A stretch of 64,000 nt of DNA from Gammaproteobacteria bacterium (GTDB lineage: Bacteria > Pseudomonadota > Gammaproteobacteria > JAJPIJ01): NCBI GenBank assembly GCA_022071965.1, contig JAJVIQ010000005.1:103497-167496 (forward strand), written 5' to 3'. Of the stretch, positions 55,762-63,873 are shown in pieces. The notes below the pieces were generated by a model that saw only the letters and a list, made by a program, of their open reading frames with translations, did not search any database and was not told where the DNA came from. How positions within the stretch are numbered: position 1 is the first letter of the stretch; each line of letters starts with the position of its first letter. The position numbers were made by a program, and so were the translations under genes.

Positions 55762-56699
55762 GCGCGTTCCTTCAGCCTAGGCCTGGCGTTGAGAAAATCG
55801 GCGGCGGATACCGCATGCCTGCCCGGTGGCTGGAGTGAAAGCAGCCGCAGCACTCCGTCTCCGGTCGCAATCTCGATTCCGGTCGACCCCGTACGCACGA
55901 TCTCACCCGGCGGCCGGGCACAGGCCTCTCCGGTGCTCTCGGCCAACCAGATCTTCACCGTCTCACCCGCGATGGTGGCGCTGGCGCCGAGTCGGGGATT
56001 CAGCGCGCGTACGCGGCGGGCGAGTTCCTCGGCGCTCATCGACCAGTCGAGCTCCGCCTCGCGCCTGCCGATCTTGGCCGCGTATGTCGCCCGGCGGTCG
56101 TCCTGCCGGACCGAAGTGATCGTTCCGTTCACCAGGGAAGGCAGCGTGGAGACCAGCAGTGCTGCCCCCAGGCGCGCGAGTCTGTCGTGGAGAGTCCCCG
56201 CCGTATCGTCCTCCGCGATCGGGCACTGCGCCACCGCAAGCACGGGGCCGCTGTCGAGCCTTGGCTCCACGCGCATCAGCGTGACGCCGGTCTCGGTGTC
56301 GCCCGCCATGATGGCGCGCTCGATCGGGGCCGCGCCGCGCCAGCGCGGCAGCAGGGATGCGTGCACGTTTACGCAGCCGAGGCGGGGAATTTCGAGCAGC
56401 GCGCGCGGCAATATCAGCCCATACGCCACGACGATCAGGAGGTCCGGCCGCAGGGCGCGGATGGCCTGGATCTCCCCCGTCTCCTTGAAGCTGACCGGCT
56501 GATGCACCGGCAGCCCGCTTTCGACGGCCAGCTGTTTGACGGCGCACGCGGTCAGTCGCCGGCCACGGCCGGCCGGTCGATCCGGCTGACAGTAGACGGC
56601 GACGATCTCGTTGCGACCCTCGCCGAGCAATGCCCGCAACGAGACGGCCGCGAACTCCGGCGTGCCGGCGAATACGATACGTATGCGTGGATTGGTCAA
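55758..56699 (-). CDS. fmt: methionyl-tRNA formyltransferase
   Basis: Adds the formyl group from 10-formyl-THF to initiator Met-tRNA. The 313-aa protein opens with RIVFAGTPEFAAVSLRALL, has the catalytic segment HASLLPRWRGAAPIERAI and a C-terminal tRNA-binding OB-like domain. It is second in the operon after def, with a 46-base gap. Confidence 0.96.
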   Translation of the reverse strand: MTNPRIRIVFAGTPEFAAVSLRALLGEGRNEIVAVYCQPDRPAGRGRRLTACAVKQLAVESGLPVHQPVSFKETGEIQAIRALRPDLLIVVAYGLILPRALLEIPRLGCVNVHASLLPRWRGAAPIERAIMAGDTETGVTLMRVEPRLDSGPVLAVAQCPIAEDDTAGTLHDRLARLGAALLVSTLPSLVNGTITSVRQDDRRATYAAKIGRREAELDWSMSAEELARRVRALNPRLGASATIAGETVKIWLAESTGEACARPPGEIVRTGSTGIEIATGDGVLRLLSLQPPGRHAVSAADFLNARPRLKERA

Positions 56700-56745
56700 G
56701 GCGCGCGCGGCAGATGCTGCTGGCCGCGGGATTGCGGCGACGCGA

Positions 56746-57249
56746 TTACAGCACTTCCGCCTGCGACTTTTCCAGCCTTCTGCGGATGCGGTTGCGCTTC
56801 AGGGTGGAGAGGTAGTCGACGAACAGCCGGCCGTCGAGATGGTCGACCTCGTGCTGTATGCATACGGCCAGCAGGCCGTCGGCATCAATGATCGTCTCCC
56901 TGCCATCGAGGGACAGGTAGCGGACGCGGACCTTCTCCGCGCGCCGTACCGTTTCGAACACCCCCGGTACGGAAAGACAACCCTCCTCCATCTCCTCTTC
57001 GCCGTTCTTGTCCAGGATCTCCGGGTTGACCAGACACAAGGGTTGGTCCTTGTCGCGTGAGATGTCGACGACGATGACCCGCTGCGGGACATTGACCTGG
57101 GTGGCGGCCAACCCGATGCCCGGGGCGTGGTACATCGTTTCAAACATGTCCGCCGCCAGCGTCCGCACCTGTTCGGTAATCTCGGCCACGGGTGCCGCCG
57201 GTGTGCGCAGGCGCGGATCGGGAAAATGAAGAATGGGCAAAAGTGCCAT
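56746..57249 (-). CDS. def: peptide deformylase
   Basis: Fe-dependent amidase that removes the formyl group from nascent proteins. All three motifs are present: [17 protein letters not shown] and QHEVDHLDG. The length of 167 aa is standard. No Shine-Dalgarno precedes the ATG, and a perfect TATAAT sits only 12 bases upstream, so the message probably has a leader of about 5 bases. It heads the def-fmt-rsmB-DUF4390-ntrY-ntrX run. Confidence 0.97.
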   Translation of the reverse strand: MALLPILHFPDPRLRTPAAPVAEITEQVRTLAADMFETMYHAPGIGLAATQVNVPQRVIVVDISRDKDQPLCLVNPEILDKNGEEEMEEGCLSVPGVFETVRRAEKVRVRYLSLDGRETIIDADGLLAVCIQHEVDHLDGRLFVDYLSTLKRNRIRRRLEKSQAEVL

Positions 57250-57261
57250 AAAACCGACTCT

Positions 57262-57288
57262 ATTATACTAAGTCTAGGATAGTGCTAA
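57262..57288 (-). promoter_or_regulatory. def operon promoter, near-leaderless
   Basis: On the minus strand a consensus TATAAT (57267-57262) lies 15 bases after TTAGCA (57288-57283). The predicted transcription start is near 57255, only 5-6 bases before the def ATG at 57249. Confidence 0.55.
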
Positions 57289-57383
57289 GACCTTGAGTCA
57301 GCAAGGCCTTCCTGTCTGATTGCATCGACGGTACGCTTTTTGATTCCACGTAGCCGGAAAAATTCGATTGCAGGGACTTCAAC

Positions 57384-57405
57384 TTTAGCATACTGTTTTG
57401 CTAAA
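57384..57405. promoter_or_regulatory. inverted repeat upstream of the LysM gene
   Basis: TTTAGCA (57384-57390) and TGCTAAA (57399-57405) are perfect inverted copies separated by 8 bases, 32 bases before the LysM gene ATG. The same TTAGCA core occurs a third time at 57283-57288 in the def promoter. It could be a dimeric repressor/activator site or an mRNA hairpin. Confidence 0.4.
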
Positions 57406-57437
57406 CTGCATGAAGGAACCGACGTAAGGGTACTGAC

Positions 57438-58694
57438 ATGGTTAAGAAAATACTATTTCTGTTTGGGGCGGGGCTGATCTCGGCGGCGGCGGCGGCGATG
57501 CCGCTGGAACTGCGGCCCGACCATCCGCAGACCTACGTCGTCAATCGTGGCGACACGCTTTGGGATATCTCGGGGCGATTCCTGACCAGCCCCTGGCGTT
57601 GGCCGGACCTCTGGCGTGCCAATCCCCAGGTGCGCAACCCCCATCTCATCTACCCCGGCGACGTGCTGACCCTGGTTTACCGAAACGGGCAGCCCACGCT
57701 GGAGATAAGCAGCGGCCTTGCCCACGTGGGCGGTCGCGACTACAAACTCTCGCCGACGATCCGCGCAGAGCAGAACGTGCGGGCGATCGCCCCGATACCG
57801 GTGGACGCCATCGCGCCGTTCCTCAGCCAGCCGATCGTCATCGACCAGGACACCTATGACCGGCTGCCCTACGTCGTGTCCAGCGCCGATCAGCATTTGG
57901 TCACCGGCGGCGGGGCGCGAATATACGTTCGTGGAGAACTCGACCCGAACGTCAAGCGGTACTCAGTCTTCCGCAAGGGTGACGCACTTCGGCGCAGCAA
58001 GTGGTCGAAGAAGAACGACTGGGACAAGTTCTGGGAGCGCAAACAGAACAAGGACAGCGATATCCTCGGATACGTGGCGTTGGATGTGGGCGAGGTGGTT
58101 CGCGCCGACAAGTATTCCAACGATCCCGCGAAGTTCGACCTGGTGAGCTCGGCCCGAGAGGTGCTCAACGGCGACCGCCTGATCCCCCAGTACACCCGCG
58201 ATGAATTCCCGCTGTTCATACCGCACGCGCCGAAGAACCAGATCTTCGGCAACATCATCTCCGTGGTCGACGGCGTGCAGGAGATCGGCCGCCACCAGGT
58301 CGTGGTGATGAACATCGGCGAGAAGGACGGCATCGAGCCGGGCCACGTGCTGGCCATCAATCAGAGCGGGCTGATCGTGGACGATGCGACAGCCACCGAG
58401 CAGCGCGAGAAGGAGGACGACGAGCCGCTGAAGTTCGAGCGTTCGGATACGTTGCCGCTCGACAATCTCCTCGAGCACGTGTTCAACGACATCCGTGACA
58501 GCAAGCGGGCGATCGACAAGAAATTCGGCGTGAAATTCCATACGGTGCCCGAGAAGGTCGTGCTGCCCTCCGAACGCGCGGGCGAACTGATGGTCTTCCG
58601 GGTATTCGACAACGTCAGTTATGGGCTGGTCATGGAAACGTATCGGCCCGTGCACATGTGGGATCGGGTCAGCAACCCGGACTACGAATACTGA
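57438..58694 (+). CDS. LysM peptidoglycan-binding domain protein, exported
   Basis: The 418-aa protein has a signal peptide (residues 1-20). One LysM domain near the mature N-terminus (YVVNRGDTLWDISGRFL...IYPGDVLTL, residues 31-80) should bind peptidoglycan. The remaining 330 residues are a beta-rich region of unknown function. It lies next to dprA in many gammaproteobacteria. The start has AAGGG 8 bases or so upstream. No catalytic domain is visible. Confidence 0.92.
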   Translation: MVKKILFLFGAGLISAAAAAMPLELRPDHPQTYVVNRGDTLWDISGRFLTSPWRWPDLWRANPQVRNPHLIYPGDVLTLVYRNGQPTLEISSGLAHVGGRDYKLSPTIRAEQNVRAIAPIPVDAIAPFLSQPIVIDQDTYDRLPYVVSSADQHLVTGGGARIYVRGELDPNVKRYSVFRKGDALRRSKWSKKNDWDKFWERKQNKDSDILGYVALDVGEVVRADKYSNDPAKFDLVSSAREVLNGDRLIPQYTRDEFPLFIPHAPKNQIFGNIISVVDGVQEIGRHQVVVMNIGEKDGIEPGHVLAINQSGLIVDDATATEQREKEDDEPLKFERSDTLPLDNLLEHVFNDIRDSKRAIDKKFGVKFHTVPEKVVLPSERAGELMVFRVFDNVSYGLVMETYRPVHMWDRVSNPDYEY

Positions 58695-58755
58695 TACGAC
58701 GTTAAAGGGGGCGACGCGGCGCGCACCAGCGCGCGTCGATTCGGGGCGGCAGGCG

Positions 58756-58783
58756 TTGGCACGCCGCCGCCCCGTGTTATCAT
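58756..58783 (+). promoter_or_regulatory. dprA promoter giving a leaderless mRNA
   Basis: TTGGCA (58756-58761) and TATCAT (58778-58783), each one base from consensus, are spaced 16 bases apart. Only 7 bases separate TATCAT from the dprA ATG at 58791, so transcription should begin at or next to the start codon. Confidence 0.6.
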
Positions 58784-58790
58784 CCGCGTC

Positions 58791-59930
58791 ATGCACACGG
58801 ACGATGCATCTCGCGACAGGGAGTCGTGGCTGCTGCTCTGGCGCGTACCCGGCATCGGGCCGGCCACGTTCCTCAGGCTCCTCGAGCTCTTCGGGTCGCC
58901 GCGGGCGGCGCTGCAGGCGTCCGTGGCGCAACTCCGGGAGGCGGGGCTCGGTCGCGAACTCGCCAGGGAGATACGATCCGCCGATACCGCATCCATCACC
59001 GCTGACCTGCGATGGCTCGCGGAACCGCACCGGCGGCTCATCACCTGTCACGACAGCTGTTTCCCGTCGCGTTTGCGGGAGATCGCGGTACCGCCGCCGC
59101 TGCTGTTCGTCGAGGGCGACGCGAGCGTGCTGTCGCGTCCGCAGCTTGCGATCGTCGGCAGCCGTCGGCCCAGCGGACCGGGGCGTGAGCTGGCCGCCCG
59201 ATTCGCCGCTGCGGTCGCCGAACGCGGCATCGCGGTGACCAGTGGTCTTGCGCACGGCGTCGACGCCGAGGCGCATCGCGGTTGTCTGGCCAAAGGATGC
59301 CCCACCGTTGCCGTCACGGGCACCGGCCCGGATATCGTCTATCCGCGTGGACACGCGGATCTCGCCGCGTCGATCCGCGCCTGCGGCGCCGTGGTCACCG
59401 AGTTCGCAACCGGTGCTCTCGTCAAGCCGGAGAACTTCCCGCGGCGCAACCGCATCATCAGCGGTTTGAGCCTCGGCGTGCTGGTGATCGAGGCCGCCGC
59501 TCTCAGTGGCTCGCTCATTACCGCCCGCCATGCGATGGAACAGGGGCGCGAGGTGTTCGCGGTGCCCGGGTCGATACACAACCCACTTGCGCGCGGCTGT
59601 CATGCGCTCATCAAGCAGGGCGCAAAGCTCGTGGAGTCCATCGACGACATCCTCGAGGAATTGCCTCCGACCGCGCACGGGCCCGCAGGGCGGGCGTCCC
59701 GCGACGGCGGCGCGGACATCGCGCTGCCGGCCGCAGCCGAATTCGACGGAGAACAAAGTCTTATGCTGGAGGCGATGGCATTCGACCCGGTCTGCGTCGA
59801 CACGCTCGTCGAGCGCACTGGATTGACGGCCAATGTCGTTTCATCCATCCTGTTGGAATTGGAGCTCCGCGGCTCGGTGGCTCCGCATCCGGGAGGTTGG
59901 TACGTGCGGCTGGGCCGGGAGAAAGCGTAA
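58791..59930 (+). CDS. dprA: DNA processing protein DprA
   Basis: Loads RecA on incoming single-stranded DNA during natural transformation. The 379-aa protein has a SAM-like helical N-terminus, an extended Rossmann core (VGSRRPSGPGRELA, TSGLAHGVDAEAHRG, PENFPRRNRIISGLS) and a C-terminal winged-helix (DprA_WH) domain. Its presence is compatible with competence, though dprA occurs in non-transformable species too. The stop directly abuts the next ATG. Confidence 0.95.
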   Translation: MHTDDASRDRESWLLLWRVPGIGPATFLRLLELFGSPRAALQASVAQLREAGLGRELAREIRSADTASITADLRWLAEPHRRLITCHDSCFPSRLREIAVPPPLLFVEGDASVLSRPQLAIVGSRRPSGPGRELAARFAAAVAERGIAVTSGLAHGVDAEAHRGCLAKGCPTVAVTGTGPDIVYPRGHADLAASIRACGAVVTEFATGALVKPENFPRRNRIISGLSLGVLVIEAAALSGSLITARHAMEQGREVFAVPGSIHNPLARGCHALIKQGAKLVESIDDILEELPPTAHGPAGRASRDGGADIALPAAAEFDGEQSLMLEAMAFDPVCVDTLVERTGLTANVVSSILLELELRGSVAPHPGGWYVRLGREKA

Positions 59931-60407
59931 ATGAAGCAGACGGTTCTCGATGTTCTCGTGTTTCTGTTCGAACACTGCATGGAGGAGGACGATCGGAACC
60001 TTGACCACGATGCGCTGCGCGGCCAGCTTGTCGAGGCCGGATTTCCGGATGGCCAGATCACCAAGGCGTTCGATTGGCTGGAGGCGTTGGCCAGGCATCG
60101 CGAGAGTGCCGCATCCGGAGCGACCGCGCGAAACAGTTCCCTGCGCATCTTCACCGCGACCGAAACGGAGAAGCTCAGCCGCGACGGCCGGGGACTCCTG
60201 CTTTACCTCGAGCAGGTCGGTGTGCTCGATTCCGGTGCGCGCGAGCTGGTCATAGAGAGGGCGATGGCCCTGGACGCCGAGGAGATCGGCGCCGACGAAT
60301 TGAAATGGATAGTGCTGATGGTCCTGTTCAACCAGCCTGGCAACGAGGAGGCCTTTGTCTGGATGGAGGATCTGGTGATGGACGAGTTGCGCGGTAGCCT
60401 GAATTAG
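59931..60407 (+). CDS. smg: Smg family protein (DUF494)
   Basis: The 158-aa acidic, helical protein of the Smg/DUF494 family begins MKQTVLDVLVFLFEHCME. The function is unknown. It lies between dprA and topA as in many gammaproteobacteria and starts on the base after the dprA stop, so it is translationally coupled. Confidence 0.93.
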   Translation: MKQTVLDVLVFLFEHCMEEDDRNLDHDALRGQLVEAGFPDGQITKAFDWLEALARHRESAASGATARNSSLRIFTATETEKLSRDGRGLLLYLEQVGVLDSGARELVIERAMALDAEEIGADELKWIVLMVLFNQPGNEEAFVWMEDLVMDELRGSLN

Positions 60408-60522
60408 TTCTCACCTCGGCAGTCCTTCGCAGTCGCGCGCTCGACGGCGTATCGGCACGGAGCCGTCCGGCCTTCGCGCCTCTGGTCAAACTACTGGTTT
60501 CAACAATCGTCGGTAAGTCTCA

Positions 60523-62850
60523 ATGAGCAAGAATCTTGTCGTTGTCGAGTCGCCGGCCAAGGCGAGCACGATAAAGAAGTACCTTGGCGGCGATTTCGAT
60601 GTGCTTGCCTCCTACGGGCACGTCCGCGATCTCAGACCGAAGAAGGGGGCGGTGGAGCCGGAGCACGGTTTCCGCATGCACTATGAGCCCATCGCGCGCA
60701 ACAAGAAGCACGTCGAAGCGATCGCGGCGGCGGTGCGCAAGGCCAAGGCGCTGTACCTCGCCACCGACCTGGACCGCGAAGGCGAGGCGATCTCCTGGCA
60801 TCTGATTGAGCTGCTCAAGGAAAAGAACCTGCTCGACGGGAAGCCGGTGCATCGGGTCGTGTTTCACGAGATAACGCGGCGCGCGATCGAGGAGGCCATG
60901 CAGCATACGCGCGATATTTCCATGGAACTCGTCAACGCGCAGCAGGCACGGCGCGCACTTGATTATCTCGTGGGTTTCAATCTCTCGCCGCTGCTTTGGA
61001 AAAAGATCAAGCGGGGGCTGTCGGCCGGGCGCGTGCAAAGCCCGGCACTGCGCCTCATCGCCGAGCGGGAAGATGAGATCGAGAGGTTCCAGACGCGCGA
61101 GTACTGGACGATAGAGGCGGACGCGAAGCACGAAGACGCCGCTTTCGTCGCCAAGCTGACTCGCCTGGGCTCCGAGAAGGTCGAGCAGTTCACCATCACC
61201 AACGAGGAGCAGGCGAGGAAGGCGCAGGAAGAGCTGCTGCGCGCGGCCGGCGGAAGGCTTGCCGTGGTGGCGGTCGAGAAGAAGCAGCGTCGTCGCCAGC
61301 CAGCCGCGCCCTTCATCACATCGACGATGCAGCAGGAAGGTGTTCGCAAGCTGGGGTTCACCGCCAGCCGGGTGATGCGCGCCGCGCAGCAGTTGTACGA
61401 GGGCGTGGACATAGGCACGGAATCCGTCGGCCTTATCACCTACATGCGTACCGACTCGGTCAATCTGGCGCGGGAGGCCATCGACGAGATCCGCGGTTAC
61501 GTGGCGAAAAAGTTCGGCGCCGATCATGTCCCGGAGTCGCCGCGAGTCTACAAGACAAATTCCAAGAATGCACAGGAGGCGCACGAGGCCATACGGCCTA
61601 CCTCCGTGCTGCGTACCCCGGAGTCGGTAAGGCAGCATCTGTCGAGCGATCAACTCAAGCTCTACGATCTCATCTGGAAGCGCACCGTCGCCTGCCAGAT
61701 GAAGCACGCGACGATCGACACCGTCGCGGCCGATCTCGATTGCGGCGGGCGCGGGGTGTTCCGGGCAACCGGATCCACGGTTGCCGAGCCCGGCTTCATG
61801 GCCGTTTACCTGGAAGGCTTGGACGAGCAGGCCGCCGACGGCGAGGAGCGCACATTGCCGCCGCTTGCGAGGGGAGACGTCGTGGAGCTGAGCGCCATTC
61901 GACCCGAGCAGCATTTCACGGAGCCTCCGCCGCGCTACACCGAGGCCAGCCTGGTCAAGACGCTGGAGGAATATGGTATCGGCCGGCCTTCGACGTACGC
62001 GGCCATCATCTACACCCTGCAGCAGCGTGAGTACGTGGAGCTCGACAACAAGCGTTTCCGGCCGACGGACGTCGGCAAGATCGTGGCGAAGTTTCTCACC
62101 GATCATTTCTTCCATTACGTGGACTACGAGTTCACGGCCAAGCTCGAGGACGAGCTCGACGCGGTGTCGCGGGGGGAGAAGCAGTGGACCCCCTTGCTGG
62201 ACGAGTTCTGGGGCCCGTTCAAGGAGCAGGTCATCGACAAGGAGGCGAACGTCAGCCGCAAGGAGGTGGCGCAGGCGAGGGATCTGGGCGTTGATCCGGC
62301 AAGCGGCCAGCCCGTGTCGGTCCGCATCGGCCGTTACGGGCCCTACGTGCAGATCGGAAGCGCGGAGGGTGAGACCAAGCCCCGGTTCGTCAGCCTTCGT
62401 CCCGGGCAGCGAATGGACGGCATCACGCTGGAGGACGCGCTTTCGCTTGCCCAGTTGCCGCGGGAGCTCGGCGACCTTCCGGATGGACACAGCGTGGTAG
62501 CGAATGTCGGCCGATTCGGGCCCTATATCAAGTACGGCAGCAAGTACGTCTCGATCAAACCGCCTGACGATCCCTACACCATCACGCTCGAGCGCGCGAT
62601 CGCGGTGATCGAGGAGAAGGCCGAGGCCGATGCCGCGAAATTCATCAAGGAGTTCCCGGGCAGCGGGATCCGGGTGTTGAACGGGCGCTACGGCCCCTAC
62701 GTGACCGACGGCAAGCGCAACGCCCGGGTACCCAAGGACCGTGAGCCCGTCGACCTGGAGATCGCCGAGGCGCAGGCGCTGCTGGATTCGGCGCCGGCCG
62801 CGAAGCGCCGCGGACGAGCACCCGCGGCGCGAGCCAAGGCCGCCGGCTAG
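60523..62850 (+). CDS. topA: DNA topoisomerase I
   Basis: Type IA topoisomerase that relaxes negative supercoils, 775 aa. The TOPRIM domain has VVVESPAKASTIKKYLG and TDLDREGEAISWHL. The active-site Tyr is in GLITYMRTDSVNL (about residue 308). Instead of the Cys4 zinc ribbons of E. coli TopA, the C-terminus has three glycine/aromatic repeats (IGRYGPYVQIG, VGRFGPYIKYG, NGRYGPYVTDG) and a basic tail. tsaC follows 9 bases later. Confidence 0.97.
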   Translation: MSKNLVVVESPAKASTIKKYLGGDFDVLASYGHVRDLRPKKGAVEPEHGFRMHYEPIARNKKHVEAIAAAVRKAKALYLATDLDREGEAISWHLIELLKEKNLLDGKPVHRVVFHEITRRAIEEAMQHTRDISMELVNAQQARRALDYLVGFNLSPLLWKKIKRGLSAGRVQSPALRLIAEREDEIERFQTREYWTIEADAKHEDAAFVAKLTRLGSEKVEQFTITNEEQARKAQEELLRAAGGRLAVVAVEKKQRRRQPAAPFITSTMQQEGVRKLGFTASRVMRAAQQLYEGVDIGTESVGLITYMRTDSVNLAREAIDEIRGYVAKKFGADHVPESPRVYKTNSKNAQEAHEAIRPTSVLRTPESVRQHLSSDQLKLYDLIWKRTVACQMKHATIDTVAADLDCGGRGVFRATGSTVAEPGFMAVYLEGLDEQAADGEERTLPPLARGDVVELSAIRPEQHFTEPPPRYTEASLVKTLEEYGIGRPSTYAAIIYTLQQREYVELDNKRFRPTDVGKIVAKFLTDHFFHYVDYEFTAKLEDELDAVSRGEKQWTPLLDEFWGPFKEQVIDKEANVSRKEVAQARDLGVDPASGQPVSVRIGRYGPYVQIGSAEGETKPRFVSLRPGQRMDGITLEDALSLAQLPRELGDLPDGHSVVANVGRFGPYIKYGSKYVSIKPPDDPYTITLERAIAVIEEKAEADAAKFIKEFPGSGIRVLNGRYGPYVTDGKRNARVPKDREPVDLEIAEAQALLDSAPAAKRRGRAPAARAKAAG

Positions 62851-62859
62851 AAATCGACC

Positions 62860-63426
62860 GTGGCGTCCCCTCTGCAGTTGCGCCGCGCGGCGCGCGTCGT
62901 GGCGGCGGGCGGGATCATCGGCTATCCCACCGAGGCGGTTTTCGGCCTGGGCTGCGACCCCGCCAGCCGGTCTTCCCTGGGCCGCCTCATCGCCCTGAAG
63001 GGGCGCGGTGCCGGCAAGGGGTTCATATTGATCGCAGCCCAGATTGCCCAACTCGATCCATGGGTTACCTTCCCCCGCGGCGAGGCGCTCCGGCGCATAC
63101 TCGGCTCCTGGCCGGGGCCATACACCTGGGTAGTGCCCGCCAGAGCGGGCGTGGATCGACGCCTCACGGGGGGGCGTGACACCCTCGCCGTGCGCGTCAT
63201 CGACCACCCCGTGGCGAGCGCCCTTTGCCGCCTGACCGGGGCCCTCGTGTCGACGAGTGCGAACCGCAGCGGCCGCCCGCCGATCCGCGACTCTCTGCGT
63301 CTGCGGGCGGTCTTCGGCAAGCGGATCGACATGGTCGTGGCCGGGGAAACCGGTCGCCTGTCGGGGCCGACGGAGATCCGGGATGCGCTGAGCGGGCGCC
63401 TGATCCGCGCCGCAGCGGCCCGTTGA
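62860..63426 (+). CDS. tsaC: threonylcarbamoyl-AMP synthase
   Basis: Sua5/YciO/YrdC-family enzyme that makes threonylcarbamoyl-AMP for the universal t6A37 tRNA modification. The 188-aa protein has GYPTEAVFGLGCDP, KGRGAGKGFILIA and VSTSANRSGRP. The start is GTG at 62860. Its TGA stop overlaps the -35 box of the following tRNA promoter. The dprA-smg-topA-tsaC order is conserved in the group. Confidence 0.94.
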   Translation: MASPLQLRRAARVVAAGGIIGYPTEAVFGLGCDPASRSSLGRLIALKGRGAGKGFILIAAQIAQLDPWVTFPRGEALRRILGSWPGPYTWVVPARAGVDRRLTGGRDTLAVRVIDHPVASALCRLTGALVSTSANRSGRPPIRDSLRLRAVFGKRIDMVVAGETGRLSGPTEIRDALSGRLIRAAAAR

Positions 63427-63451
63427 CACCCTTCCGGCCTTTCAAGAGAAT
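63423..63451 (+). promoter_or_regulatory. strong stable-RNA-type promoter for the tRNA-tuf operon
   Basis: A consensus -35 TTGACA (63423-63428) is followed after 17 bases by GAGAAT (63446-63451). The next bases (AGCCGGC) form a GC-rich discriminator like those of stringently controlled tRNA and rRNA promoters. The tRNA-Tyr 5' end is at 63468. The -35 box contains the tsaC stop codon. Confidence 0.6.
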
Positions 63452-63467
63452 AGCCGGCTACCGTTTT

Positions 63468-63553
63468 GGAGGGGTACTCAAGCGGCCAACGAGGGCAGAC
63501 TGTAAATCTGCTGGCTTATGCCTACGTAGGTTCGAATCCTACCCCCTCCACCA
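63468..63553 (+). tRNA. tRNA-Tyr (GTA)
   Basis: Full cloverleaf with acceptor GGAGGGG pairing with CCCCTCC, long class II variable arm, anticodon GTA at 63502-63504, T-loop GGTTCGAATCC and encoded CCA. It is the first of three tRNA genes before tuf, as in the tyrU-glyT-thrT-tufB operon of E. coli but without the leading thrU. Confidence 0.96.
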
Positions 63554-63615
63554 GATTGTATGCGTGGATGGGAGGCCGTTTGCGGGGACCATGGCATTCA
63601 CCGGGTTTTGGCCAG

Positions 63616-63689
63616 GCGGGTGTAGTTCAATGGCAGAACCTCAGCCTTCCAAGCTGATGACATGGGTTCGATTCCCATCACCCGCTCCA
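63616..63689 (+). tRNA. tRNA-Gly (TCC)
   Basis: Acceptor GCGGGTG pairs with CACCCGC, the anticodon TCC is at 63648-63650, the T-loop is GGTTCGATTCC and CCA is encoded. It lies 62 bases after tRNA-Tyr. Confidence 0.96.
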
Positions 63690-63698
63690 AGTATTCTT

Positions 63699-63774
63699 GC
63701 CCATGTAGCTCAGTCGGTAGAGCACACCCTTGGTAAGGGTGAGGTCGCTGGTTCGATTCCAGTCGTGGGCACCA
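63699..63774 (+). tRNA. tRNA-Thr (GGT)
   Basis: Acceptor GCCCATG pairs with CGTGGGC (one G-T), the anticodon GGT is at 63732-63734, the T-loop is GGTTCGATTCC and CCA is encoded. It is separated from tRNA-Gly by 9 bases. Confidence 0.96.
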
Positions 63775-63873
63775 GATTATTGAATTGCACGTACAACTAC
63801 AACTGGCTGAAAAGCTGAAAAACTCAACCAGACGAAGGTATGGTACCGAGAGCAGAGGAAAGGGGACGCGCGC

